DNA from: Pseudomonas mandelii
Lineage (GTDB): Bacteria > Pseudomonadota > Gammaproteobacteria > Pseudomonadales > Pseudomonadaceae
Direction of reading: 5' to 3'
DNA length: 64,000 nt
Assembly (NCBI RefSeq): GCF_024138395.1
Contig: NZ_JAMYDU010000002.1
Location: 496,001 to 560,000, forward strand
Shown here: positions 56,279 to 64,000 of the stretch, one piece after another
Layout of the letters: each line of letters starts with the position of its first letter
How positions within the stretch are numbered: the stretch's first letter is position 1
Notes under the pieces: model-generated
Seen by the model: the letters and a program-made list of their open reading frames with translations, nothing else
Databases searched by the model: none
What the model was told of the DNA's origin: nothing
Program-made: the position numbers and the translations under genes

Positions 56279-56467
56279 TTATTTGCTCTCTGCCATAAGC
56301 AACGAAATGCTCCGTCGTTGAAAACTATCTCCGACGACCGCGCCGGCACCGGGACGTGTTTGAATAGCGGGCAACGCAGGGCGCTTTCCAGAGAATGAAT
56401 GGCGCAGTGCACGCTGACGTTGCGGGTTTGCAACTCGGCGGAGCGACCCAGATTTGCCGGTACGCAT
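56279..56467 (-). CDS. Uncertain 62-residue ORF
   Basis: An open frame encoding a very basic, Ser/Arg-rich sequence ending SFQRRSISLLMAESK. It has no recognisable domain and no strong ribosome-binding site. It is followed by a conspicuous hairpin and preceded by a REP element. It might be a real small protein, a remnant, or chance; composition is not clearly protein-like. Confidence 0.25.
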   Translation of the reverse strand: MRTGKSGSLRRVANPQRQRALRHSFSGKRPALPAIQTRPGAGAVVGDSFQRRSISLLMAESK

Positions 56468-56477
56468 GGGGGCTCAT

Positions 56478-56589
56478 GTAGGAGCTGTCGAGTGAAACGA
56501 GGCTGCGATCTTTTGATCTTGCTTCTCGGCGCCCCTGAAGGTGCTGAAGATCAAAAGATCGCAGCCTCGTTTCACTCGACAGCTCCTAC
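56478..56589. repeat. REP pair of a second family (GCTGCGATCTTTTGATCTT type)
   Basis: Perfect 43-base arms: GTAGGAGCTGTCGAGTGAAA... CTGCGATCTTTTGATCTT and the complement, around a 26-base centre. The family differs from the other REPs in its core but shares the GTAGGAGC tip. The tip is duplicated at the right end (CAGCTCCTAC twice). Confidence 0.92.
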
Positions 56590-56639
56590 ACAGCTCCTAC
56601 AGGGGGCTTTGTGTTAATGAATTTTGAGGTGAGCAACAC

Positions 56640-57257
56640 ATGTATCACGGGGAAAGATTGAACGCCTGGACGCATTTGGTCGGGGCGGTGGCGGCGTTTG
56701 TCGGGGGTGTGTGGCTGCTGGTGATCGCCAGTATGGACGGCAGTCCGTGGAAGATCGTCAGCGTGGCGATTTATGCGTTCACCTTGCTGGTGCTCTACAG
56801 CGCGTCGACCGTTTACCACAGCGTGCGCGGGCGCAAGAAAGCGATCATGCAGAAGGTCGATCACTTTTCGATCTACCTGCTGATTGCCGGCAGTTACACG
56901 CCGTTCTGCCTGGTGACCCTGCGCGGGCCGTGGGGCTGGACGCTGTTCGGGATTGTCTGGGGGCTGGCGCTGATCGGCATTCTGCAAGAGATCAAACCCC
57001 GCTCGGAAGCGCGGATTCTGTCGATCGTGATTTACGCGGTGATGGGCTGGATCGTGCTGGTGGCGGTCAAGCCGTTACTGGCGGCATTGGGGCCAGTCGG
57101 CTTTACCTGGCTGGCGTCGGGCGGGGTGTTGTACACCGTGGGGATTATCTTTTTTGCCCTCGATCATCGTCTGCGGCATGCGCATGGGGTCTGGCATCTG
57201 TTTGTGATTGCCGGGAGCTTGCTGCACTTTGTGGCGATTCTGTTTTATGTCCTGTAG
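56640..57257 (+). CDS. Hemolysin III / progestin-adipoQ receptor-like membrane protein
   Basis: A 205-residue protein with about seven membrane segments. Family markers are the N-terminal ERLNAWTHLVGAVAAF, the STVYHS motif with its His, and the C-terminal HLFVIAGSLLHFVAIL with His residues that bind metal in this superfamily. The hemolysin name is historical; bacterial members are linked to membrane lipid homeostasis. It is a single-gene unit followed by a REP pair. Confidence 0.92.
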   Translation: MYHGERLNAWTHLVGAVAAFVGGVWLLVIASMDGSPWKIVSVAIYAFTLLVLYSASTVYHSVRGRKKAIMQKVDHFSIYLLIAGSYTPFCLVTLRGPWGWTLFGIVWGLALIGILQEIKPRSEARILSIVIYAVMGWIVLVAVKPLLAALGPVGFTWLASGGVLYTVGIIFFALDHRLRHAHGVWHLFVIAGSLLHFVAILFYVL

Positions 57258-57262
57258 ATCCC

Positions 57263-57366
57263 TGTAGGAGCGAGGCTTGCCCGCGAACAAGGCCCCGCGG
57301 TATATCAGGTACACCGCGTCATCGTTCTTCGCGGGCAAGTCGGGTCGCCGCACCGCTCGCTCCTAC
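57263..57366. repeat. REP pair with inserted segment in the right arm
   Basis: Left arm TGTAGGAGCGAGGCTTGCCC is standard. The right arm has an extra 15-base segment (TCGGGTCGCCGCACC) inside the conserved sequence, nearly the complement of the odd segment in the REP at 6161-6265. It lies between convergent genes. Confidence 0.88.
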
Positions 57367-58283
57367 AGGGGATCGCAGGGGCACAGGTGATCCAATTGCG
57401 CCTGCGCTCGTCGGCTGAACACTTGCAGTAAATCGCTCAAGGTATGTGGCGGCGGTTCATCGGCGCGGGTTACCGCGTACAGGGTGATCGGTAGCGCCGG
57501 CGCCAGCGGGCGAATTGCCGTGGTGGCGGGGGACGCGCCGAGTGCGGTGAACGGATCAATCACTGCCAACCCGGCACCGGATTCAACCATCGCCCGCGCC
57601 AGCGAATAGGTCTGCACCGCGATGCGTACCTTTGGCGGCGGATCGACCGCTTCGAGGTAGTTGTCGAGTCTGGCGGCCAGCGGGTCGGCGCTGGACAAGC
57701 CGATCAGCGGCGCGCCGGCCAGTTCGATCAACGGCAGCGGTTTGCCGTGAGTGTCGTCGGGCCAAAAGCCCTTTGGCGCCAACGCCACGAGCATCCCACA
57801 GGCCAGGGCCTGCGCCTTCAGGCCTGGATGATCGGGCAGTTGCAACGTCAGGGCGACATCCACTTCGCGCATCAACAGGTTCTGCATCAGCTCACGGCTG
57901 TGGGCGCTGGACAATTCGCAGGCGATTTCCGGGTAGCGTTGCGTCCATTCGTTGATCGCCGGCGGCAGCAGCGACAAGGCCAGCGCCGGGATCGCGCCGA
58001 TCCGTACACTGTGGCCCGGCTCGCGGCGCAGGCTCTGGGCCAGACGTCGCACGCCTTGCAGGCTCTCTGTGACCTTGTCGACTTCGCGCTCAAGTTCCAG
58101 GGCTTCAGGCGTCGGCTGCAATTTACCGCGCACCCGCAGGAATAACGGAAAGCCCAGTTGCTGTTCGGCGTGTTGCAGCACTTTGCTCACCGCCGGCTGC
58201 GACACGTGCAGCAACTGGGCGGCGCCACTGACCGAACCGGTCTGGCGAATGGCCTGAAAAATCTCGATGTGTCGCAGTCGCAT
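57363..58283 (-). CDS. LysR-family regulator of the adjacent D-amino-acid cassette
   Basis: A 306-residue LysR protein. The N-terminal helix-turn-helix is VSGAAQLLHVSQPAVSKVLQ, followed by a periplasmic-binding-type effector domain. It is divergent from the D-amino-acid dehydrogenase/RidA/binding-protein genes, the classic arrangement for LysR control, with a palindrome between them. The inducer is probably an amino acid, which is inference. Confidence 0.92.
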   Translation of the reverse strand: MRLRHIEIFQAIRQTGSVSGAAQLLHVSQPAVSKVLQHAEQQLGFPLFLRVRGKLQPTPEALELEREVDKVTESLQGVRRLAQSLRREPGHSVRIGAIPALALSLLPPAINEWTQRYPEIACELSSAHSRELMQNLLMREVDVALTLQLPDHPGLKAQALACGMLVALAPKGFWPDDTHGKPLPLIELAGAPLIGLSSADPLAARLDNYLEAVDPPPKVRIAVQTYSLARAMVESGAGLAVIDPFTALGASPATTAIRPLAPALPITLYAVTRADEPPPHTLSDLLQVFSRRAQAQLDHLCPCDPL

Positions 58284-58290
58284 GGCGAGT

Positions 58291-58309
58291 CCATAACCTT
58301 TGTTTATGG
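58291..58309. promoter_or_regulatory. Probable LysR operator
   Basis: Perfect arms CCATAA and TTATGG flank CCTTTGT, and the centre fits a LysR T-N11-A box (ATAA...TTAT). It lies 7 bases upstream of the lysR start and 81 bases before the dehydrogenase ATG, as for an autoregulatory recognition site. Confidence 0.65.
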
Positions 58310-58390
58310 GTCAGCCATCTTTATGCATTGTTCAGCGGCTGTCACCTGGTCCTAACCTGAAGCACGTTCCAACAACGCTTAAGGACAGAC

Positions 58391-59632
58391 ATGGCTCAGC
58401 GGGTTTGCATCATCGGTGGTGGCGTCATCGGGCTGACAACGGCTTACGCACTGGTTCGCGATGGCATCGACGTGACGCTGATCGAGGCCCGGGATTCGTT
58501 TGCCAGCGAAACCAGTTTCGCCAATGGCGGCCAGTTGTCCTACCGCTATGTCGCGCCATTGGCCGACGCCGGCGTACCGTTGCAGGCGCTGGGCTGGATG
58601 TTGCGCGGTGACTCGCCCTTGAAGCTGCGTCCGCGTCTGGACCCGGCGCAATGGCGCTGGATGGCGTCCTTTCTGGCGGCCTGCCGGCGTTCGGTGAATC
58701 AGCGCAACGGCGCGCACCTGCTGCGTCTGGCGCTGCTGAGCCAGGCCACGCTGCAAGGCTGGCGCGACGAAGACCACCTCGACGGTTTCGACTGGCGACG
58801 CAACGGCAAACTGGTGACATTTCGTGAAGCCGCAAGCTTCGAGCATGCGCGCCAAGGGCTGGCTGATCCGCGACAGCAGCAGGTGTTGTCCCGGGCCGAG
58901 TGCGCACAGCTGGAGCCGGCACTCGCCGAGGCGCCGTTCGTGGGCGCGATCTACACACCCGATGAAGAAGTCGCCGACTGCCATGCGTTCTGCCAGCAAC
59001 TGGTGGCCCGGCTCAAGGCGTCGGGGCGTTGCGAGTTTTTGCCGGGCCGCACGGTCACCGGCATTCGCCACGGGGGCGGCGCCGTGCAGGCCATCGAAAT
59101 GGGTGCGCAGGTGCTGCCGGTCGAGCAACTGGTGATCGCTGCCGGTCATCGCAGCCCGGCGCTGGCGTTGCCGGGCATGAACCTGCCGCTGTACCCGCTC
59201 AAGGGCTATAGCCTGACCCTGCCGATCCGCGCCGAACATCGCGCGCCAGAGCTGAGCATCACCGATTACAACCGCAAGATCGTTTACGCCCGCATCGGTG
59301 CACAACTGCGGGTGGCGGCGATGGTCGACATTGTCGGCTTCGATCCGGCGCTCGATCCCAAACGCCTGGCGTTGATTAAACGCCAGGCACAGGAAACCTT
59401 ACCCAATGCCGGCGATTACGATGCCGCCATCGCGTGGGCCGGCATGCGCCCGGCGACTCCCAGCGGCGTGCCGTTGATTGGTGCCACGGCGTACCGCAAC
59501 CTCTGGCTCAACCTCGGCCATGGCGCCTTGGGATTTACTTTGGCCTGCGGTAGCGCGCGGCTGCTGAGTGAGTTGATTGCCCGGCGCACACCCTCGATCG
59601 AAATGCAGGGCCTCGCACCCCGCGTCGCCTGA
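58391..59632 (+). CDS. D-amino-acid dehydrogenase-like FAD protein (DadA family)
   Basis: A 413-residue flavoenzyme with the FAD motif VCIIGGGVIGLTTAYALVRDG and the DadA-type ANGGQLSYRY motif. The C-terminal WAGMRPATPSGVPLIGATAY and LGHGALGFTLACGSARLL complete the FAD site. It would oxidise D-amino acids to 2-keto acids, releasing ammonium, with electrons passed to the membrane. It is distinct from the classical dadA-alr pair. The next gene encodes a RidA protein that removes reactive imines produced by such enzymes. Confidence 0.9.
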   Translation: MAQRVCIIGGGVIGLTTAYALVRDGIDVTLIEARDSFASETSFANGGQLSYRYVAPLADAGVPLQALGWMLRGDSPLKLRPRLDPAQWRWMASFLAACRRSVNQRNGAHLLRLALLSQATLQGWRDEDHLDGFDWRRNGKLVTFREAASFEHARQGLADPRQQQVLSRAECAQLEPALAEAPFVGAIYTPDEEVADCHAFCQQLVARLKASGRCEFLPGRTVTGIRHGGGAVQAIEMGAQVLPVEQLVIAAGHRSPALALPGMNLPLYPLKGYSLTLPIRAEHRAPELSITDYNRKIVYARIGAQLRVAAMVDIVGFDPALDPKRLALIKRQAQETLPNAGDYDAAIAWAGMRPATPSGVPLIGATAYRNLWLNLGHGALGFTLACGSARLLSELIARRTPSIEMQGLAPRVA

Positions 59633-59650
59633 CTGGAAAAGGAAGAACCG

Positions 59651-60001
59651 ATGAGCATCAAGCGTTTCAACAGCAACAGTCGACTCTCTGGCGCCGTGAC
59701 CTATGGCGAACTGGTGTTTCTATCGGGCCAGGTGCCGGGTGACAGCCGCGACGCTGCCGGCCAAACCGCAGAGGTGCTGGCGAAAATCGATGGGTTGCTG
59801 GCCGAGGCCGGCAGCGACAAGGATCACTTGCTCAACGCGACCATCTACCTGAGCGACATTGGCCGCGATTTCGCCGCCATGAACGAAGTCTGGTCACAAT
59901 GGCTGTCGCCGGACAAGGCGCCGACCCGCACCACATTGCAGGCGCAACTGGCCCGTCCAGAGGTTCTGGTGGAAATCACTGTGATCGCCGCCCGCCGCTA
60001 A
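59651..60001 (+). CDS. RidA-family enamine/imine deaminase
   Basis: A 116-residue YjgF/RidA protein. The C-terminal ARPEVLVEITVIAA with its preceding TRTTLQAQ block supplies the Arg and Glu of the active site in this family. It lies 18 bases after the D-amino-acid dehydrogenase gene and would hydrolyse the imino acids released by that enzyme. The start is the ATG at 59651 with GGAAG upstream. Confidence 0.9.
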   Translation: MSIKRFNSNSRLSGAVTYGELVFLSGQVPGDSRDAAGQTAEVLAKIDGLLAEAGSDKDHLLNATIYLSDIGRDFAAMNEVWSQWLSPDKAPTRTTLQAQLARPEVLVEITVIAARR

Positions 60002-60028
60002 TCACCCTACCCACAACGGAGAATAACA

Positions 60029-60931
60029 ATGCAAAAAATCACGTTGATCGGCTGCACCCTTGGCCTGCTGCTCGGCAGTCAGGTCCAGGCCAATGAAGCG
60101 CCGCTGACCGGCACGCTGAACAAGGTCGCCAATGCCAAGAGCATCACGCTGGGCTATCGCGACGCGTCGGTGCCGTTCTCTTACGTGGGTGATCACACGG
60201 GGCAGCCGATGGGCTATTCGGTGGATCTGGCGAGCAAGATTGTCGAGCGTATCAAGCAAAAACTCGAGCTGCCGGATCTGCAGGTGAAGTACAACCTGGT
60301 GACCTCGCAAACACGCATTCCGCTGGTGCAGAACGGCACGGTCGACCTTGAGTGCGGCTCCACCGGCGTGACCGCCGAGCGTATGCAGCAAGTGGCGTTT
60401 TCCTATGGGTTCATCTATGTGAAGGGGCAATTGCTCACGGCGAAGGACAGCGGCATCAAGCGCTTCGCCGACCTGCGCAGCAAGAACGTTGTGACTACCG
60501 CCGGCACCACCAATGAGCGGTTTCTGAAGAGTTACAACGTCGATCACAAGATCGATATGTTCGTGATCAGCGCCAAGGACCACGGCGAAGCATTCCAGAT
60601 GCTGCAGTCAGGTCGGGCGGCGGCGTTCTACATGGACGATGCGTTGCTTTACGGTGAGCGGGCCAAGGCGCGCGATCCGCATAAGTGGGTCGTGGTGGGC
60701 GAGGAGCAATCGCGGGAAATCTATAGCTGCATGGTGCGCAAGGGCGATCCGCAATTTCTCGAATTGGTGAATTCGACGCTCGCCGATTTGTACAGCTCAG
60801 GGGAAATCAACGGCATCTACAACCGCTGGTTCCAGCAGCCGATTCCGCCTAAAGGTTTGAATCTTGAGTTTCCGATGACCAGCGAGTTGAAAGCGATTAT
60901 CGCCAAACCGGTGAGTGATCCGGTGCAGTAG
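60029..60931 (+). CDS. Periplasmic amino-acid-binding protein (Glu/Asp type)
   Basis: A 300-residue ABC-transporter solute-binding protein of family 3, with signal peptide (LIGCTLGLLLGSQVQANE). The mature part resembles glutamate/aspartate binders: SITLGYRDASVPFSYVG, DLECGSTGVTAERMQQVAFS and FYMDDALLYGERA. It follows the RidA gene by 27 bases. No permease or ATPase genes follow, so it must use components encoded elsewhere. It probably binds the amino acid degraded by the cassette. Confidence 0.88.
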   Translation: MQKITLIGCTLGLLLGSQVQANEAPLTGTLNKVANAKSITLGYRDASVPFSYVGDHTGQPMGYSVDLASKIVERIKQKLELPDLQVKYNLVTSQTRIPLVQNGTVDLECGSTGVTAERMQQVAFSYGFIYVKGQLLTAKDSGIKRFADLRSKNVVTTAGTTNERFLKSYNVDHKIDMFVISAKDHGEAFQMLQSGRAAAFYMDDALLYGERAKARDPHKWVVVGEEQSREIYSCMVRKGDPQFLELVNSTLADLYSSGEINGIYNRWFQQPIPPKGLNLEFPMTSELKAIIAKPVSDPVQ

Positions 60932-60939
60932 CTCCTGAC

Positions 60940-61054
60940 TGATCGTTCCCACGCTCTGCGTGGGAATGCCTCTAGGGACGCTCTGCGTTCCAGTTCCCGA
61001 AAGGGACGCAGAGCGTCCCGGGCTGCATTCCCACGCAGAGCGTGGGAACGATCA
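60940..61054. repeat. Repeat of the GATCGTTCCCACGCTCTGCG family
   Basis: Inverted arms TGATCGTTCCCACGCTCTGC and GCAGAGCGTGGGAACGATCA, with inner arms GGGACGCTCTGCG/CGCAGAGCGTCCC. A third partial arm (GCGTGGGAACGATCA) sits at 61076-61090, next to the rsmE stop. Confidence 0.92.
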
Positions 61055-61092
61055 ACGGGGGCATTCCTTTGCTGCGCGTGGGAACGATCACC

Positions 61093-61812
61093 CTAGAAGT
61101 CGCCCCACAATTGTTGGGCAACCGCCAACGCCACCACCGGCGCGGTTTCGGTGCGCAGCACGCGTGGGCCGAGGCGGGCGGCGTGAAAGCCGCCAGCCTT
61201 GGCCTGCTCGACTTCAGCGTCGGACAACCCGCCTTCCGGGCCGATCAGAAACGCCAGCGTCGCCGGTTTTGCATGGCTTACCAGCGGCTCGGCCACCGGG
61301 TGCAGCACCAGCTTCAATTCGGCTTCCGTTTGCTTTAGCCAGTCGGCCAACAGCAGCGGCGGATGAATCACCGGCACCGACGAGCGCCCGCACTGCTCAC
61401 AGGCGCTGATCGCCACCTGACGCCAGTGCATCAGGCGTTTGTCGGCGCGCTCGTCCTTGAGGCGGACTTCGCAGCGGTCAGTGAAGATCGGAGTGATTTC
61501 GCTGACGCCCAATTCGGTGGCTTTCTGAATCGCCCAGTCCATCCGCTCGCCCCGGGACAAACCCTGGCCGAGGTGGACCGCAAGTGAAGACTCGACCTGC
61601 CCGGCGAAGCTTTCATCGATGTTCACCACGACGCGCTTCTTGCCGACATCCGCCAACGTGCCGCGAAACTCATGGCCCGAGCCGTCAAACAATTGCACCG
61701 CATCACCCTCGGCCATGCGCAGTACGCGGCTGATGTAATGGGCCTGGGCCTCAGGCAATTCGTGTTCGCCGATGCTCAAGGGGGCGTCGATAAAGAAGCG
61801 GGACAGTCTCAT
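61093..61812 (-). CDS. rsmE: 16S rRNA (uracil-1498-N3) methyltransferase
   Basis: A 239-residue SPOUT-class enzyme. The N-terminal PUA-like domain holds HYISRVLRM and the knot has FLIGPEGGLSDAEVEQA and GPRVLRTETAPVVALA. It makes m3U1498 in 16S rRNA. It is flanked on both sides by members of the same repeat family. Confidence 0.96.
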   Translation of the reverse strand: MRLSRFFIDAPLSIGEHELPEAQAHYISRVLRMAEGDAVQLFDGSGHEFRGTLADVGKKRVVVNIDESFAGQVESSLAVHLGQGLSRGERMDWAIQKATELGVSEITPIFTDRCEVRLKDERADKRLMHWRQVAISACEQCGRSSVPVIHPPLLLADWLKQTEAELKLVLHPVAEPLVSHAKPATLAFLIGPEGGLSDAEVEQAKAGGFHAARLGPRVLRTETAPVVALAVAQQLWGDF

Positions 61813-61839
61813 CTAGGGTCTCTGTAATTCGTCTGAACT

Positions 61840-61944
61840 GATCGTTCCCACGCTCTGCGTGGGAATGCCTCACCGGACGCTCTGCGTCCGCTTTTGGGAC
61901 GCAGAGCGTCCCCGGCTGCATTCCCACGCAGAGCATGGGAACGA
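61840..61944. repeat. Second repeat of the GATCGTTCCCACGCTCTGCG family
   Basis: Arms ATCGTTCCCACGCTCTGCGT and GCAGAGCATGGGAACGA pair with one mismatch, with inner arms GGACGCTCTGCGTCC and GGGACGCAGAGCGTCC. It lies between rsmE and bioA. Confidence 0.9.
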
Positions 61945-61951
61945 GAAAAAC

Positions 61952-63358
61952 CTAACCCGGATCACGGTAACCCGGATGAAAGTCCTTCGGCACTGCCACG
62001 CTGATGCTGTCACGGGTGGCGATGTCGATGCCTTCGCTGGCCACTTCGGCCAGGAAATCGATCTGCTCCGGGGTAATCACGTACGGCGGCAGGAAATACA
62101 CCACGCTGCCCAATGGCCGCAATAAAGCACCCCGCTCCAGCGCATGCTGGAACACTCTCAAACCACGGCGTTCCTGCCACGGGTAAGCGGTCTTGCTGGC
62201 CTTGTCCTTGACCATCTCGATGGCCAGCACCATGCCGGTCTGGCGCACTTCGGCAACGTTCGGGTGATCGGCCAGGTGAGCGGTGGAGGAGGCCATGCGC
62301 TGGGCCAGGGCCTTGTTGTTCTCGATGACGTTGTCTTCTTCGAAAATATCCAGCGTCGCCAATGCCGCCGCGCACGCCAGCGGATTACCGGTGTAGCTGT
62401 GGGAGTGCAGGAAGGCGCGCAGGGTCGGGTAGTCGTCGTAGAAGGCGCTGTAGACCTCATCGGTGGTCAGGCAGGCCGCCAGCGGCAGATAACCGCCGGT
62501 CAGGGCCTTGGACAGGCAAAGGAAATCCGGGCGGATACCGGCCTGTTCGCAGGCGAACATCGTGCCGGTGCGGCCGAAACCGACGGCGATTTCATCGTGG
62601 ATCAGGTGCACGCCATAACGATCACAGGCGTCGCGCAGCAACTTCAGATACACCGGGTGATACATGCGCATCCCGCCGGCGCCCTGGATCAGTGGCTCCA
62701 GAATCACGGCGGCGACGCTGTCGTGGTTGTCAGCCAGCGTCTGCTCCATGGCGGCGAACATGTTGCGCGAGTGTTCTTCCCAGCTCATGCCCTCGGGGCG
62801 CAGGTAGCAATCGGGGCTCGGCACCTTGATGGTGTCCATCAGCAGGGCTTTGTAGGTTTCAGTGAACAGCGGCACGTCGCCCACCGCCATCGCCGCCATG
62901 GTCTCGCCGTGGTAACCGTTGGTGAGGGTAACGAAGCGCTTCTTGTTCGGCTGGCCGCGGTTGAGCCAGTAGTGAAAGCTCATTTTCAGCGCGACTTCGA
63001 TGCAGGACGAACCGTTATCGGCGTAGAAACACCGGGTCAGGCCTTCGGGCGTCATCTTCACCAGACGCTCCGACAGTTCGATCACCGGCTGATGGCTGAA
63101 ACCGGCGAGGATCACGTGTTCCAGCTGATCGACCTGATCCTTGATGCGCTGATTGATTCGCGGGTTGGCGTGCCCGAACACATTGACCCACCAGGAGCTG
63201 ACCGCGTCGAGGTAGCGTTTGCCTTCGAAGTCTTCCAGCCAGACGCCTTCACCGCGTTTGATCGGGATCAGCGGCAGCTGTTCGTGGTCTTTCATCTGGG
63301 TGCAGGGATGCCACAACACCGCGAGATCGCGTTCCATCCACTGTTTGTTCAGGCCCAT
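61952..63358 (-). CDS. bioA: Adenosylmethionine-8-amino-7-oxononanoate aminotransferase
   Basis: A 468-residue class-III PLP aminotransferase that makes 7,8-diaminopelargonate in biotin synthesis, using SAM as amino donor. The PLP lysine lies in LCLSKALTGGYLPLAA and the N-terminal LWHPCTQMKDH is characteristic of BioA. It diverges from the amine oxidase gene, as PA0420/PA0421 do. Confidence 0.93.
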   Translation of the reverse strand: MGLNKQWMERDLAVLWHPCTQMKDHEQLPLIPIKRGEGVWLEDFEGKRYLDAVSSWWVNVFGHANPRINQRIKDQVDQLEHVILAGFSHQPVIELSERLVKMTPEGLTRCFYADNGSSCIEVALKMSFHYWLNRGQPNKKRFVTLTNGYHGETMAAMAVGDVPLFTETYKALLMDTIKVPSPDCYLRPEGMSWEEHSRNMFAAMEQTLADNHDSVAAVILEPLIQGAGGMRMYHPVYLKLLRDACDRYGVHLIHDEIAVGFGRTGTMFACEQAGIRPDFLCLSKALTGGYLPLAACLTTDEVYSAFYDDYPTLRAFLHSHSYTGNPLACAAALATLDIFEEDNVIENNKALAQRMASSTAHLADHPNVAEVRQTGMVLAIEMVKDKASKTAYPWQERRGLRVFQHALERGALLRPLGSVVYFLPPYVITPEQIDFLAEVASEGIDIATRDSISVAVPKDFHPGYRDPG

Positions 63359-63515
63359 TTTCTGTCTCCTCGAGGCTACCCGTGACGTAGGCGGGTAAAC
63401 AATCGCGCAAGCCTATGCAATGCGCGTCATCGGGACAACCCATTGTGTCAATTGAGCTACTTTGTATAGGACGATAGACGTTGCTGGCGGCGTTTTGATG
63501 GCTGACGTATTCTTC

Positions 63516-63549
63516 GCGGTTCTTTGAGTCGTCTGACTCGTAAAACCGC
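63516..63549. promoter_or_regulatory. Imperfect inverted repeat upstream of the amine oxidase gene
   Basis: GCGGTT and AACCGC enclose inner arms GAGTC and GACTC around GTCT, with mismatched bases between. It lies 32 bases before the ATG and could be an operator or a leader stem-loop. Confidence 0.35.
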
Positions 63550-63580
63550 TATTTCCTCGTGTATTTCCGGAGTTCGCTGA

Positions 63581-64000
63581 ATGTCTGCTGGTTGGCTGCG
63601 CGCCTGTGCGCTGGTGATGTTGGGGCTGTTCAGCGTTTCGGCGCTGGCCAAGGATAAAACGGTGATCGTGGTCGGTGGCGGGCTTTCGGGCCTCACCGCG
63701 GCGTACGAATTGCAGAACAAAGGCTGGCAGGTCACCCTGCTGGAAGCCAAGCCGACGTTGGGCGGTCGCTCCGGCATGGCCACCAGTGAGTGGATCGGCA
63801 ACGACAAGACCCAACCAGTGCTGAACAAGTACGTCTCGACGTTCAAGCTGAGCACCACGCCAGCCCCTGAATTCGTGCGGACTCCTAGCTACCTGATCGA
63901 CGGTGAATATTTCACCGCCGCTGATCTGGCGACTAAACAGCCGGCCACCGCCGAAGCGCTGAAGCGCTACGAAAAGACCCTGGATGATCTGGCGCGTTCG
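63581..64000 (+). CDS. FAD-dependent amine oxidase, N-terminal part (cut by window edge)
   Basis: The first 140 codons of a flavin amine oxidase. A signal peptide or membrane anchor (LVMLGLFSVSALAK) precedes the dinucleotide-binding VIVVGGGLSGLTAAYELQ and the GG motif LLEAKPTLGGRSG, which mark the amine oxidase family. It corresponds to the gene next to bioA in P. aeruginosa. The ATG at 63581 has GGAG 8 bases upstream. The substrate cannot be read from this fragment. Confidence 0.85.
   Translation, partial: MSAGWLRACALVMLGLFSVSALAKDKTVIVVGGGLSGLTAAYELQNKGWQVTLLEAKPTLGGRSGMATSEWIGNDKTQPVLNKYVSTFKLSTTPAPEFVRTPSYLIDGEYFTAADLATKQPATAEALKRYEKTLDDLARS

Overview
The window is chromosomal DNA from a fluorescent pseudomonad, most likely the Pseudomonas fluorescens group. 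This rests on the protein sequences, on gene order that matches (from memory) the P. aeruginosa PA0353-PA0421 stretch (ilvD, mutM, fdx, coaD, rsmD, ftsYEX, rpoH, thiSG, trmB, hemW, rdgB, metWX, proC, pilT, pyrBC', pyrR, ruvX, algH, tonB, gshB, pilGHIJ-chpA, rsmE, bioA), and on the many intergenic REP inverted repeats typical of this group. Most of the window is core housekeeping DNA; the accessory parts sit between conserved blocks. No tRNA, rRNA, CRISPR array, insertion sequence or prophage was seen.

Layout: 1-0.9 kb, 5' part of ilvD. 1.1-4.65 kb, an accessory minus-strand cassette: a 23-codon peptide gene with a strong promoter, an intrinsic-terminator-like hairpin, then tightly overlapping genes for a SagB-type flavin dehydrogenase, an AurF-type diiron oxygenase and a Bcr/CflA-like MFS exporter. 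It looks like an undescribed peptide-based natural product locus and is the most interesting item here. 4.8-9.5 kb, rlmI, an HDOD gene, mutM, ferredoxin, coaD. 9.5-14.1 kb, a GMC oxidoreductase, a Tat lipoprotein and an aldehyde dehydrogenase facing a divergent TetR gene, with a clear 30-bp operator. 14.1-17.7 kb, sulfurtransferase, AraC regulator, hydrolase, rsmD. 17.7-25.2 kb, an M16 peptidase pair, then ftsY-ftsE-ftsX-rpoH with an AlgU-like promoter before rpoH and a good terminator after it.

25.3-38.3 kb holds mtgA, a DUF423 gene, thiS-thiG-trmB, a secreted Sel1-like protein, the hemW-rdgB-DUF4426-metW-metX run, yggU-yggT-proC-yggS, pilT and an NlpC/P60 hydrolase. 38.5-45.1 kb holds a TM2 gene, the pyrC'-pyrB-pyrR-ruvX-algH run, tonB and gshB. 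45.3-55.4 kb is the Pil-Chp chemosensory operon (pilG, pilH, pilI, pilJ, chpA, chpC), lacking pilK and chpB and with a shortened ChpA. 55.4-56.6 kb is a DUF6124-like gene preceded by a long leader that folds into a 16-bp closed multibranch structure with a possible pseudoknot (candidate cis-regulatory RNA), then a small ORF and a different REP family. 56.6-60.9 kb has a hemolysin III-like protein and a LysR-controlled D-amino-acid dehydrogenase / RidA / solute-binding-protein cassette. The window ends with rsmE between two members of a third repeat family, bioA, and the 5' end of an FAD amine oxidase gene.

Working together: FtsY/FtsE/FtsX and RpoH link membrane targeting, division and heat shock; metW-metX feed methionine synthesis; pyrC'-pyrB form the aspartate transcarbamoylase complex beside pyrR; pilGHIJ-chpA-chpC signal to type IV pilus motors such as PilT.
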